Positions 43,861-52,375 of a stretch of DNA of 64,000 nt are shown piece after piece. A program made the position numbers and the translations under genes. Under the pieces are notes generated by a model. The model made no database searches. It was given only the letters and a program-made list of their open reading frames with translations, and was not told the DNA's origin. Source of the stretch: Alphaproteobacteria bacterium (GTDB taxonomy: Bacteria > Pseudomonadota > Alphaproteobacteria > UBA6615); contig PBWR01000007.1 of the NCBI GenBank assembly GCA_002727315.1, forward strand, positions 1-64,000, written 5' to 3'. Positions within the stretch are counted from its first letter, which is position 1; the number at the start of each line of letters is the position of its first letter.

Positions 43861-44903
43861 TCGAACATATCCCAGTCCAACGGCGTACCGCGCTTGACCG
43901 CTTGTTTGACCACCTTGCCCAGCAACTGGTCATAGTGTTTTGGCGCCAATCCAAAGCCAGGTCGGATCGAACGCATGTTGGTCTCGTTCAGGACACCACC
44001 CTCGGGGATGTCCTCGACGACGTAAAGCGATCGGCGAAATTGTACGTTCCCCATCTCGGCATCGGTCTTCTCGTACCTGACACGCCCGAGCGCCTCCCAT
44101 GCGAGACGGACATTGCGGCACAGGGTCGCAAACTCATCGGGCTCCATCGAGAATCCGGCATCGGGCCCTCCGTCCGCCCTGTTTAGCGTGAGGTGTTTCT
44201 CGACGATGCATGCCCCGAGCGCAATGCTTGCGACGGCAACGCCGATATCCGAGGTGTGATCGGACAGGCCGGTCGCAAGGCCGAACGAATCGGCGAGGTG
44301 CGGGATCGTGCGCAAATCGGACTCGTTCGCCGGTGTCGGATAGCCGCTCGTGCAGTGGAGTAGCGCGATATCGTCGGCACCCGCGTCCTGCGCGACGGAA
44401 ACCGCCTCGGCGATTTCGTCGAAGTCTGCCATGCCCGTGGACATGATCATGGGCTTGCCCGTGGCCGCCACTGTACGAATCAAGGGCAGGTCAATCAGTT
44501 CGAAGGACGCGATCTTGTAAGCGGGTGCACCGAGTTCCTCGAGCAGCGCGACCGCGGTCGCATCGAACGGCGAGCTGAACATGATGAGACCGCGTTCACG
44601 CGCGCGCTCGAATAGCGGCGCATGCCAGTCCCACGGCGTGTGCGCTTCGCGATAAAGGTCATAGAGGGTTCGGCCGGCCCACGGCCCGTCCTCGATATCG
44701 AAGCCCGGGCCGCTATGCGCGATCGTGATCGTATCGGCCGTGTAGGTCTGAAGCTTGATCGCATCAGCGCCCGCTTCGCAGGCAGCGTCGACCAGCGTCA
44801 AGGCGCGCTCGAGTTCGCCATTGTGGTTACCCGATAGCTCGGCAATCACGAACGGCGGCGCATCCGGCCCAATCGACCGGCCGGCGATCTCAACGCTTTT
44901 CAT
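43857..44903 (-). CDS. pseI: Pseudaminic acid synthase
   Basis: Condenses 2,4-diacetamido-2,4,6-trideoxy-L-altrose with PEP. A 348-residue NeuB-family enzyme: FVIAELSGNHNGELERAL, ADAIKLQTYTADTITI, GRTLYDLYREAHTPWDWHAP, SSPFDATAVALLEELGAPAY, KIASFELIDLPLI, GLATGLSDHTSDIGVAVASI, EKHLTLNRADGGPDAGFSME, then the C-terminal antifreeze-like domain with RRSLYVVEDIPEGGVL and IRPGFGLAPKHYDQLLG. The YREAHTPW block is the Pse rather than Neu or Leg pattern. Start at 44903, 14 bases inside pseH. Confidence 0.94.
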   Translation of the reverse strand: MKSVEIAGRSIGPDAPPFVIAELSGNHNGELERALTLVDAACEAGADAIKLQTYTADTITIAHSGPGFDIEDGPWAGRTLYDLYREAHTPWDWHAPLFERARERGLIMFSSPFDATAVALLEELGAPAYKIASFELIDLPLIRTVAATGKPMIMSTGMADFDEIAEAVSVAQDAGADDIALLHCTSGYPTPANESDLRTIPHLADSFGLATGLSDHTSDIGVAVASIALGACIVEKHLTLNRADGGPDAGFSMEPDEFATLCRNVRLAWEALGRVRYEKTDAEMGNVQFRRSLYVVEDIPEGGVLNETNMRSIRPGFGLAPKHYDQLLGKVVKQAVKRGTPLDWDMFD

Positions 44904-45291
44904 AGGTGTTCTGGATGTGGACAAACCCGAGCGATCGAAAGAATTCGATCGACCGTTCGTTCGCCGGGTTGATGTTCGCGAGGAAACGTTCACGCGGGTA
45001 CTTCTCCATCAGCATCTCGATGGCTGTCTTTCCATAACCTTTCCCGCGATGGGCGTTCAAAACGAAAACACCGATCTCGCTCGTCTTTGACAGATAGATC
45101 GCGCCGACGGGACTGTCGTCGTCGACAATGAGGAACCAAGCCTCGTAGGGCCGCGACGCGATGAACGCCAGGTGCGTATCCCAATCGGGAAGCGCCCGGT
45201 GACTGATGTTGACCTCGGGCGTGCGCTCTTCCATCAGCCGGTAGAGAACTTCCGGCGCTTCGTCGACTTCGTAGACATCGACGAGTTTCAT
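44890..45291 (-). CDS. pseH: UDP-4-amino-sugar N-acetyltransferase, PseH-like GNAT
   Basis: Acetylates N-4 of the 4-amino intermediate in Pse synthesis. A 133-residue GNAT-fold protein: LMEERTPEVNISHRALPDWD, YEAWFLIVDDDSPVGAIYLS, IGVFVLNAHRGKGYGKTAIE (acetyl-CoA pyrophosphate loop R-x-x-G-x-G), NINPANERSIEFFRSLGF. It lies in a pseB-pseC-pseH-pseI-pseF order, which supports the assignment over a generic GNAT. ATG 45291 chosen, giving a 28-base gap from pseC. Confidence 0.85.
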   Translation of the reverse strand: MKLVDVYEVDEAPEVLYRLMEERTPEVNISHRALPDWDTHLAFIASRPYEAWFLIVDDDSPVGAIYLSKTSEIGVFVLNAHRGKGYGKTAIEMLMEKYPRERFLANINPANERSIEFFRSLGFVHIQNTYEKR

Positions 45292-45319
45292 GACGAAACC
45301 TTCTGTATCTGTTGGTCCA

Positions 45320-46528
45320 TCAGCGGCCCTCGCAGATGTCGTGCAGCGTCTCGACGACGCGATCGACGTCGGCGTCCTGCATGTCGACGAACAGCGGCAG
45401 GCTGAGCGCACGCGCGTACCAGGCATCGGCACCGGGCAGGTCGACCGCACCATAGCACTGCCGGAAGAAAGGCTGGCGATGCAGCGGCAGGTAATGGACC
45501 TGGCTGCCGATGCCGCGAGACCGCAACGCGTTCATCACTTCGGCGCGCTCGCGGCCCAATGTTTCGAAGTCGATCAGGACCACATAAAGGTGCCATGACG
45601 GCGCACCGTACCCTGACCGGCCGCTCGGCCGCACCACGGCCGAAACATGCGCCGGGAGTGAAGCCAACGCGGCATCGTAGCGCGCCACGAGCGCTCGGCG
45701 ACGCTCTACAAAATCGGGCAGCCGCGCCAGCTGGCTTGCCGCCAGCGCCGCATGGATATCCGACAGCCGATAGTTCAGCGCCGGCTCGGTCATTTCGTAG
45801 TACCAGGGATTGGCATCGCCGTCGGCGGCGAAAGCCTGGTCGGTCGCCGTGAAGTCGGTTCGGCTCATGCCATGATTGCGGAACAGGCGCATGCGCTCGG
45901 CCAGCGCTTCATCCGCGGTCGTCACGATCCCGCCCTCTCCCGCGGCGATCGTCTTCACCGGATGCAACGAGAAGGTCATGAGGTCTCCGGTCGCCGTACT
46001 GCCGACCGGTCGGCCGGCACCATCGCGGCCGCCGATCGCGTGGCACGCATCCTCGACAATGGACGCGCCCGCCCTTCGCGCGACCGCGCCGATGGCGTCC
46101 ATATCCGCCATCTGGCCCGCCAGATGGACGGGCGCCACGGCAGCCGCCCCGCCTTCGGCCCGGCCCAGTGCTGTTTCCAGCGTGTCTGCGGTCATCAAGG
46201 CGGTGTCCGGGTCGACATCTGCAAAAACGATCCCGGCGCCCAGGAGGTGCGCCGTGCTGGCCGTGGCCAGAAATGTCACCGAGGGCACGACGACATTGTC
46301 GCCCGGGCCGATACCCAGGGCGTGGTAGGCCATGTGAAGCGCCGCCGTGCCATTCGCACAACAGACAGCATGCGGCGCGCCGGTGGCCGTCGCGAAGGCG
46401 GCCTCGAGCTCATCGACCGCCGGCCCTGTCGTCAGCCAGTCACTGCGCAGAACGGCAGCGACGGCATCGACATCCGCATCGTCGATGCTCTGCCGCCCAT
46501 ACGGCAGGAAGGGATGGTCAGAGTTCAA
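45320..46528 (-). CDS. pseC: UDP-4-amino-4,6-dideoxy-N-acetyl-beta-L-altrosamine transaminase
   Basis: PLP-dependent DegT/DnrJ aminotransferase, step two of Pse synthesis. A 402-residue protein: FLPYGRQSIDDADVDAVAAV, LRSDWLTTGPAVDELEAAFA, ANGTAALHMAYHALGIGPGD, VEDACHAIGGRDGAGRPVGS, and FSLHPVKTIAAGEGGIVTT with the Schiff-base Lys, NYRLSDIHAALAASQL, and VHYLPLHRQPFF near the end. All match PseC. Its ATG lies eleven bases inside the end of pseB. Confidence 0.93.
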   Translation of the reverse strand: MNSDHPFLPYGRQSIDDADVDAVAAVLRSDWLTTGPAVDELEAAFATATGAPHAVCCANGTAALHMAYHALGIGPGDNVVVPSVTFLATASTAHLLGAGIVFADVDPDTALMTADTLETALGRAEGGAAAVAPVHLAGQMADMDAIGAVARRAGASIVEDACHAIGGRDGAGRPVGSTATGDLMTFSLHPVKTIAAGEGGIVTTADEALAERMRLFRNHGMSRTDFTATDQAFAADGDANPWYYEMTEPALNYRLSDIHAALAASQLARLPDFVERRRALVARYDAALASLPAHVSAVVRPSGRSGYGAPSWHLYVVLIDFETLGRERAEVMNALRSRGIGSQVHYLPLHRQPFFRQCYGAVDLPGADAWYARALSLPLFVDMQDADVDRVVETLHDICEGR

Positions 46529-47549
46529 TGCCGGACTCTTTCACCAGCTGAAGCATGCCGTCCGCATCGAGCCACTCGTCATTCTGGTCGCTGGCATACT
46601 CGAATCCGTCCGGAACAGACTGTGCGTCGTGATCGGCGAGATGGGCGTTCGACCAGAAAGCGAGGGACGGCTCGATGATATAGCGGTCCGCAAGCTCCAG
46701 TGTCGTGCGTGCATCGTCGGGTGTGATCATCGTCTCGTGCAACTTCTCGCCCGGTCGGATGCCGACGATCTCCTGTGGCAGGTCGGGGGCGATCGCGGCT
46801 GCGAAATCGCTGACCTTCATACTCGGGATCTTGGGGACGAAAATCTCACCACCCGACATGATCTCAAGCGAGGACAGGACGAAATCGACCCCCTGGTCCA
46901 GCGTGATCCAGAACCGGGTCATGTCGGCATGCGTGATCGGCAGCGAGGTCGCACCCGAGGCGATGAGCTGCCGGAACAGCGGCAGCACGCTGCCGCGCGA
47001 TCCCAGTACGTTGCCATAGCGCACGACGGCGAAACGTGTGTCTTGCGTGCCCGCGAGATTGTTACCGGCAACGAAGATCTTGTCGGAGGCAAGCTTGCTG
47101 GCACCGTAGAGGTTGACCGGGCTGGCGGCCTTGTCGGTCGACAATGCGACGACCCGTTTCACCCCGGTCCGCAGCGCCGCCATGACCACGTTCTCGGCGC
47201 CATGGATATTGGTCCTGACACATTCGAACGGGTTGTACTCCGCCGCCGGCACATGCTTCAGCGCCGCAGCATGGATGACATAGTCGATCTCGCGCATCGC
47301 CATTTCAAGACGCTCGACGTCGCGCACATCGCCGATAAAGAAGCGCACACGATCCCGCTTGTCCTCCGGAATGGCGCGTTCCATCTCGTACTGCTTGAGT
47401 TCGTCGCGCGAGAAAATGATCACCCGGCGCGGCTCATAGCGTTCGAGTACAGTGCGCGTGAACTGCTGGCCGAAGGAGCCGGTACCGCCCGTGATCAGCA
47501 GGGATGCACCGTCCAGCGCGGGAGCCGGATCGTTGAAATTTCGCGTCAT
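46518..47549 (-). CDS. pseB: UDP-N-acetylglucosamine 4,6-dehydratase (inverting)
   Basis: First step of Pse synthesis: dehydration with C5 inversion of UDP-GlcNAc. A 343-residue extended SDR: LLITGGTGSFGQQFTRTVLE (residues 17-36), IFSRDELKQYEMER, FFIGDVRDVERLEMAMREID, HAAALKHVPAAEYNPFECVR, ALSTDKAASPVNLYGASKLA (with the Asp-Lys and YxxxK sites), VRYGNVLGSRGSVLPLFRQL, and HADMTRFWITLDQGVDFVL. Textbook PseB/FlaA1 blocks. ATG 47549 is 40 bases after the ABC exporter gene. Confidence 0.95.
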   Translation of the reverse strand: MTRNFNDPAPALDGASLLITGGTGSFGQQFTRTVLERYEPRRVIIFSRDELKQYEMERAIPEDKRDRVRFFIGDVRDVERLEMAMREIDYVIHAAALKHVPAAEYNPFECVRTNIHGAENVVMAALRTGVKRVVALSTDKAASPVNLYGASKLASDKIFVAGNNLAGTQDTRFAVVRYGNVLGSRGSVLPLFRQLIASGATSLPITHADMTRFWITLDQGVDFVLSSLEIMSGGEIFVPKIPSMKVSDFAAAIAPDLPQEIVGIRPGEKLHETMITPDDARTTLELADRYIIEPSLAFWSNAHLADHDAQSVPDGFEYASDQNDEWLDADGMLQLVKESGIEL

Positions 47550-47589
47550 GTCGTCCAGACCTTTTCCAGTCGATGGTGGATGTCGGTTT

Positions 47590-49401
47590 CTACTGCGCCG
47601 CGGCGGCAACGCCGCCCTGCTTGCGAAACGCGCTGGCATACCAGCTGTCTTCCGCGACGAGGTCGTCATGCGAGCCATCGGCGGTGACGCGTCCGGCTTC
47701 CAAGACGATGATCTTGTCGGCCATGGTCACGGTCGACAGCCTGTGGGCGATAACGATCGTCGTGATTTTCGTCTCGCGGCGTATCTGCGTCAGCGCGTCG
47801 CGGAACAGGGCCTCGGAATCGGCGTCGAGATTGCTCGTAGGTTCGTCGAGCAGGAGAATCGGAGACTGGCGAACCAGCGCGCGCGCAAGGTCGAGGCGCT
47901 GGCGCTGACCGCCCGACAACCGGGTGCCTCTTTCGCCGACCAAGGTGTCGAATCCGTCAGGCAGCGCCTCGATGAAATCTGCCGCGTTGGCCAGCTCGGC
48001 AGCCCTGCGCACCTCGTCCATCGTCGCGTCGGCCTTGCCATAACGGATGTGCTCGGCAATCGTGACATTGAAGATCTGGGGCGACTGGGGCGCGTAGGCG
48101 ATCCCGGCGCGAAGCTCGGCAAGGGAAAAATCGTCGATGTCGATGCCGTCCAGGAGAATCTTCCCCGAATCCGGTCGGCGCAACCGTGGTATCAGGTCGA
48201 TCAGCGTGGACTTGCCGGCCCCCGACGGGCCGACCAGCGCCGTCAGCATTCCCGCCTCGAAGGTTACGTTCACGCCGGTCAGGGCCGGTTTCTCCATATC
48301 GCCCGAATAGGTGAAGGTGACATCCTCGAACTGGCAGCCCTGGTCCAGGCGTTCGAAGGGCCGCACGCCGTCGAACTGCTCGCGCGCTGCGCTCATGCCC
48401 GTCAAACGGGCCGTGATGGTGATGTGTGCCGGCCGGGTCGCGCGGTTCGATTGTCGTGTTCGGGCAAGCTCCTTCACCACCGGCAGCAGACGCAGGACGA
48501 TCACGAGGAACAGACCGATCTGTTCGAGCTTGAGCTCGAAGCTCACGATGCTGATGAAGATCAGGATGTAGGCCGCCCCGATCACCATCGGCTCCATGAT
48601 CACATCGACGCGCGACTGCAGCGTGAACAATCGCATCAGCCCCGTTCGTTGACGGGTAATCAGGGTACGCATGTGGTCGCTCTCGGCCCGCTCCATGCCG
48701 GCCAGTCGCACCAGCCGGGCGAGGCTCAAACGCTCGACAAGAAACGTCGACATGCGTTGGTTGGCCTGAACGACTTCCTTTCCCGCGACTTCCGACTTGC
48801 GAATCTGCGTCTGCAGAAGCAGAAGCGCGGCGCCGAAGATGCCGATCGCCGTCAATGTCATCGGGATGGAGAGTACGAACAGGCCGACCGTGTAGATCGT
48901 CGCGACGACGAGGGTGCCGGCGAGCAGAATTTGACCGAACATATAGTCGGCAGCACGCTGCAGGTCGGTTGTCAGGTCGTTCACCAGGCCACCCGCCTCG
49001 GCACGATCCTGATAAGCAGTGTCTGCATGCAGGTAGCTCTCGAACGCGTCGGCCCGCAGGCGCGCGATCATGCTTTCCTTGGCATTGGCCTGGGCAATCA
49101 ACCGGATATAGGTGAAAACCTGCCGGAAAATCAGAAAGGTGAAACTGGTGCCGAGCAAACTCGCGAGCGTTGCTGACAATCCAATCAGCGAATAGGCCTC
49201 GACCAGGATTCGCCAATGGCGGTGTTCCTGGGTCAACGCCACAACATCGCCGCCGCTCTGAATGAATTGGAAGACGGGCAGCAGGATCACGAGGCTCGAA
49301 AGCTCCATCAGCGTACCGAGCAGATAAAGCGAGAGCAGCCCGACAACCGTGCGCCGCGGCAGGCTCATCAGGTCGGCTTCTCGGAATAGACGGTTGTACA
49401 T
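47590..49401 (-). CDS. ABC exporter, fused permease and ATPase (MsbA/PglK-like)
   Basis: A 603-residue half-transporter. Residues 15-320 hold six transmembrane helices (VVGLLSLYLLGTLMELSSLV, IGLSATLASLLGTSFTFLIF and others). The NBD has the Walker A GPSGAGKSTLIDLI, the Q-loop APQSPQIFN, signature LSGGQRQRLDLARAL, Walker B ILLLDEPTSNLD and the switch His in VIAHRLSTV. Domain order and its place among Pse and glycosyltransferase genes point to flipping a lipid-linked saccharide, as PglK does, and no Wzx is seen in the window. A lipid A or other substrate cannot be excluded. Confidence 0.85.
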   Translation of the reverse strand: MYNRLFREADLMSLPRRTVVGLLSLYLLGTLMELSSLVILLPVFQFIQSGGDVVALTQEHRHWRILVEAYSLIGLSATLASLLGTSFTFLIFRQVFTYIRLIAQANAKESMIARLRADAFESYLHADTAYQDRAEAGGLVNDLTTDLQRAADYMFGQILLAGTLVVATIYTVGLFVLSIPMTLTAIGIFGAALLLLQTQIRKSEVAGKEVVQANQRMSTFLVERLSLARLVRLAGMERAESDHMRTLITRQRTGLMRLFTLQSRVDVIMEPMVIGAAYILIFISIVSFELKLEQIGLFLVIVLRLLPVVKELARTRQSNRATRPAHITITARLTGMSAAREQFDGVRPFERLDQGCQFEDVTFTYSGDMEKPALTGVNVTFEAGMLTALVGPSGAGKSTLIDLIPRLRRPDSGKILLDGIDIDDFSLAELRAGIAYAPQSPQIFNVTIAEHIRYGKADATMDEVRRAAELANAADFIEALPDGFDTLVGERGTRLSGGQRQRLDLARALVRQSPILLLDEPTSNLDADSEALFRDALTQIRRETKITTIVIAHRLSTVTMADKIIVLEAGRVTADGSHDDLVAEDSWYASAFRKQGGVAAAAQ

Positions 49402-49416
49402 GTCTCGTCCTTCGCC

Positions 49417-50475
49417 CTACTTGGCGCTTTCGTAGTTGTCTTCGGCCGCCTCAAGGTCGGCCGGCCGACCAACATCGGTCCAGTATTCGTGGATCGGGAA
49501 GAGGCCGGTGCGCAGGCCGATCTCGCGGCCCTGGTTGAGCAGTTCGGGCATATCCATCGAACGGCCCTCGGGTACCAGCGCGGCGAACTCGGGCGACAGG
49601 TAGTAGACGCCGGCCGCGATGAAGTTCGAGATGCGCGGCTTCTCGTCAATTCCGGCGAGCAGCCCGTCGGGGCCGTAGCGCACGACGCCGAAAGGCACGT
49701 CGATGTCGTAACGTGCGACGCCGACGGTCGCGTCGAGCGAATGCCGCACATGGAATTCGTGCAGCGCCGCGAAATCAACATTTGTGATCACGTCACCATT
49801 GATCACGAGGATCGGCGAGCGGTCATGGTCGCCGATCTGGCCGAGGGCGCCGGCGGTGCCGAGCGGCTCTTCCTCTTCGACAATCTCGACAGTCATCCGG
49901 TTCTCACGCTGCTCGACATACCGGCGGATCTGATCGCCATGGTAGTGCACCGACACGTGCGAAACGCGAACGCCGGAATCCTCGAGATTGGTCAGGACAT
50001 GATCGAGGATCGGCCGGCCACCGACCGGCAATAGCGGCTTGGGTGTCTCGCGCGTGCGTTCGCCGAGACGTTTGCCGAAGCCACCGGCCATGACGAGGGC
50101 GCGGTCGATGCCTGCACTTTGTGTGCCGCGTAGCAGCACCTCGACGACGACCCCGTCACCGTCGAGCACCGGCAGGAAAGTAACCAGCCTGTCATCGGTC
50201 TCGAGATGGGTCTGGTTGCGCTCTTCTTCACCGGCCCGGCCGACGAGCATGTCGCGGTGAACCGATTCCTCGACCGGCGCGTCGAGCGATACGCCGCGCA
50301 GCAACGCGCGGCGTACATCGCCGTCGGTCAGCGTGCCAAGCAGACGACGTTGGGGATCGATAACCAGCTGAAACAGGTGTTCGGTTGCGTTGAGGCGCGC
50401 CAGCGCATCGCGGACAGACAGATCCGGCGGGCAGAAGTAGTCGTCGAGACGGGTCAGGCGATTTGTTCCGGGCAT
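49417..50475 (-). CDS. CBS-domain sugar-1-phosphate nucleotidyltransferase (PtmE/LegE-like)
   Basis: A 352-residue protein. Residues 12-118 are a pair of CBS motifs (LSVRDALARLNATEHLFQLV, LLGTLTDGDVRRALLRGV). Residues 124-350 are an NTP-transferase: ALVMAGGFGKRLGERTRETP, KPLLPVGGRPILDHVL, VEEEEPLGTAGALGQIG, ILVINGDVITNVDFAAL, IDEKPRISNFIAAGVYYL, HEYWTDVGRPADLEAAE. The CBS-nucleotidyltransferase fusion is the arrangement of PtmE/LegE, which makes GDP-GlcN(Ac) for legionaminic acid in Campylobacter. Substrate here is inferred from that and from the LegB-like gene in the run. Confidence 0.85.
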   Translation of the reverse strand: MPGTNRLTRLDDYFCPPDLSVRDALARLNATEHLFQLVIDPQRRLLGTLTDGDVRRALLRGVSLDAPVEESVHRDMLVGRAGEEERNQTHLETDDRLVTFLPVLDGDGVVVEVLLRGTQSAGIDRALVMAGGFGKRLGERTRETPKPLLPVGGRPILDHVLTNLEDSGVRVSHVSVHYHGDQIRRYVEQRENRMTVEIVEEEEPLGTAGALGQIGDHDRSPILVINGDVITNVDFAALHEFHVRHSLDATVGVARYDIDVPFGVVRYGPDGLLAGIDEKPRISNFIAAGVYYLSPEFAALVPEGRSMDMPELLNQGREIGLRTGLFPIHEYWTDVGRPADLEAAEDNYESAK

Positions 50476-50485
50476 GTGGTTGTGC

Positions 50486-51310
50486 TCAGGCCTTTCCGCG
50501 CAGCATCAGCCATTTCCCCACCTTCAGGCGCAGCCAGCGCGAGGCCGGGAAGTGGGTGGGCTCGCCGCGATAGGGGTCGAGATGTTCATGGTCGGAGATG
50601 AGACCGGGTTCGCGCAGCGAATGCTTGACGTCGAACGTGATGACCCTGTTGGTCGCGGTAATCTGAATCTGTCCGCACCATCGTGCTTCGCCATCCTCGA
50701 GAAGATCTTCCAGCGGCGCCCGGCGCGCGCTGTGCGCAGGCACACGAATGTTCGGGATCGTGCGTCCGTCAAAGCCCATGATCCGGGCCTTCAAGGGCTT
50801 CTGGTAGGGGTTGATGAAAATGATGCTCTCGCCATAGTCGCGTTCACGATCGACGCGGACGACCGGATAGCCGTCGATATACTGGCCGTACTCGGCGATT
50901 TGGGCGATCACCGGCGGCGCGGCATACAGATATGCGTTGTCCGAGAAAAAGGTCTTCTTCCCGGGCTTGTTGTAGATCGAGTAGAAGGGCAGCACCGAGT
51001 TCGTCACGAAGCGCGGTGACTCGTCCTCGGTCCGGAACGCATTCTCGAGATAACCACTGACCCCACCGGGCAGCCCGTCACGCCACACGAATGGCGGCAC
51101 CTCATCGCCCTTGATCTCACCGTCCTCGAAGACGTGCCTGATTTCATGGCTTTCGATCTTCTCGCCCTCTGCGAAAACCGAAACGGTCTGGACGATGCGC
51201 GCCTTGCCGCCGTCGAGATTTCCGGCAATTTTTCCGATCGGCGCAGCGACGGTGCAGTCATAGCCGGACGGCAACGACGAAATGCTCGGAATCATGTAGG
51301 AAAAAGGCAC
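50486..51310 (-). CDS. Hypothetical protein, probably beta-rich, paired with the next gene
   Basis: A 274-residue protein without recognised family, signal peptide or membrane helix. Sequence is rich in short strands and Tyr/Asp/Gly/Pro: PFSYMIPSISSLPSGYDCTV, SVLPFYSIYNKPGKKTFFSD, NAYLYAAPPVIAQIAEYG. INPYQKPLKARIMGFDGRTI and IPNIRVPAHSARRAPLEDL suggest a beta-sandwich. Six bases separate it from the upstream gene with a [2Fe-2S] domain, whose C-terminal half has a similar flavour, so the two products may work together. Confidence 0.5.
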   Translation of the reverse strand: MPFSYMIPSISSLPSGYDCTVAAPIGKIAGNLDGGKARIVQTVSVFAEGEKIESHEIRHVFEDGEIKGDEVPPFVWRDGLPGGVSGYLENAFRTEDESPRFVTNSVLPFYSIYNKPGKKTFFSDNAYLYAAPPVIAQIAEYGQYIDGYPVVRVDRERDYGESIIFINPYQKPLKARIMGFDGRTIPNIRVPAHSARRAPLEDLLEDGEARWCGQIQITATNRVITFDVKHSLREPGLISDHEHLDPYRGEPTHFPASRWLRLKVGKWLMLRGKA

Positions 51311-51316
51311 GGCGGC

Positions 51317-52375
51317 TCAGCGGTGGTCGATGGAAAAACGGTCAAGGGCGGGCGTCGCACAGACGAGATAGACACGGCAGGGGTGCTGAAGCCGCGCCCG
51401 AACCGCGAACGGCAACGCGCCGACATGGGCAGCCGCATCCGGCGGCAGTGTGACCTCGTGCAGGCCAGTACCATGCGCGGGCAGATCCAGCATGGTGCGA
51501 GCCTCGGGCTGCATGTCGCCGGTCCCGGCGTCGTGGGGATAGCTTATTTCGGCGCTCTGTCCCTTGCCCGACGTGTTGATCAGCAACAGGAACAGGCGCT
51601 CGTCATCAGGCCTGTTCTGCATCGTGAACCAGGTGTCACCGGGGCCGACATCGCCCTGGGCGTGCAGCGCGCAGGTGCCGCGCGCGGCAAGAATCTCAAG
51701 TTGCGGGCGCATCGTGCCGCGCATGGCCGGGTGATCGGCGCGCGACACCACCGTGGCGCGGCCAACGGCGAGTTCGCCGGGCTGGTCCGCAATGCCTTCA
51801 TCGACGCGCACGCGCAGTTCCTCGCCCGGTGGAATGCGAAAGCGCCGGCGCCAGAGGCGCGAGCCGTCGGCTCGGCGCACCTCGACCGTTGTCGTCAGCG
51901 GTGCGCTCTTGCGTTCGTCGAACAACAGATCGTGGTTGGTGACGGTGAGCCAGGTCTCGATGTCCTTGCCGGCAAGGATCGGAATGTGGTTGGGCGATGC
52001 CCATGCGACCGGCGGCGAAATCGAATCGAGCCAGCCATAGACACGGTACTTCCACGAACGCTGGGCAGCCGTCTCACCCGTCGCGTCGACGTGTCCGGCA
52101 TCCGCATTGCGTGGTGCTCGTGCCTTGAGGTCGACGAAATAGTATTCCAGGTCGAGGAGGCAGGCCGTGCAGGTCTTCCCGGCACCGGTTTCCTCGAGCA
52201 ACGCATCGAAGCTCTGGCTGTGGACTTTCCCAACGGCCTCCTCGAGCTGCGCGAAGGTCATGTTGGTGCAGGCGCAGATAACGCGGTGCGCCGGCGGCAG
52301 TCCTTCGCGTGTCATCTCATCTCGATCGGCGACCGCGGCTCCGCGGCGGGCGGGTTTGCGCTCTTCGGTGGTCAT
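51317..52375 (-). CDS. BFD-like [2Fe-2S]-domain protein with a large beta-rich C-terminal region
   Basis: A 352-residue protein. Residues 28-80 are a BFD-like ferredoxin domain: VICACTNMTFAQLEEAV, then AGKTCTACLLDLE, with C-x-C and C-x2-C spaced as in bacterioferritin-associated ferredoxins. Residues 110-350 are not recognised but look beta-rich (PVAWASPNHIPILAGKDIET, TTTVEVRRADGSRLWRRRF, ILAARGTCALHAQGDVGPGD, TWFTMQNRPDDERLFLLLIN), like a galactose-binding-type or Ig-like unit. I know no such fusion. It lies between a CMP-sugar synthetase gene and the unknown gene 50486-51310. Confidence 0.6.
   Translation of the reverse strand: MTTEERKPARRGAAVADRDEMTREGLPPAHRVICACTNMTFAQLEEAVGKVHSQSFDALLEETGAGKTCTACLLDLEYYFVDLKARAPRNADAGHVDATGETAAQRSWKYRVYGWLDSISPPVAWASPNHIPILAGKDIETWLTVTNHDLLFDERKSAPLTTTVEVRRADGSRLWRRRFRIPPGEELRVRVDEGIADQPGELAVGRATVVSRADHPAMRGTMRPQLEILAARGTCALHAQGDVGPGDTWFTMQNRPDDERLFLLLINTSGKGQSAEISYPHDAGTGDMQPEARTMLDLPAHGTGLHEVTLPPDAAAHVGALPFAVRARLQHPCRVYLVCATPALDRFSIDHR

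Noticed and set aside
47452-49176. 574-codon plus-strand open frame
   Set aside because: Antisense to pseB and the ABC exporter, both with complete motif sets.
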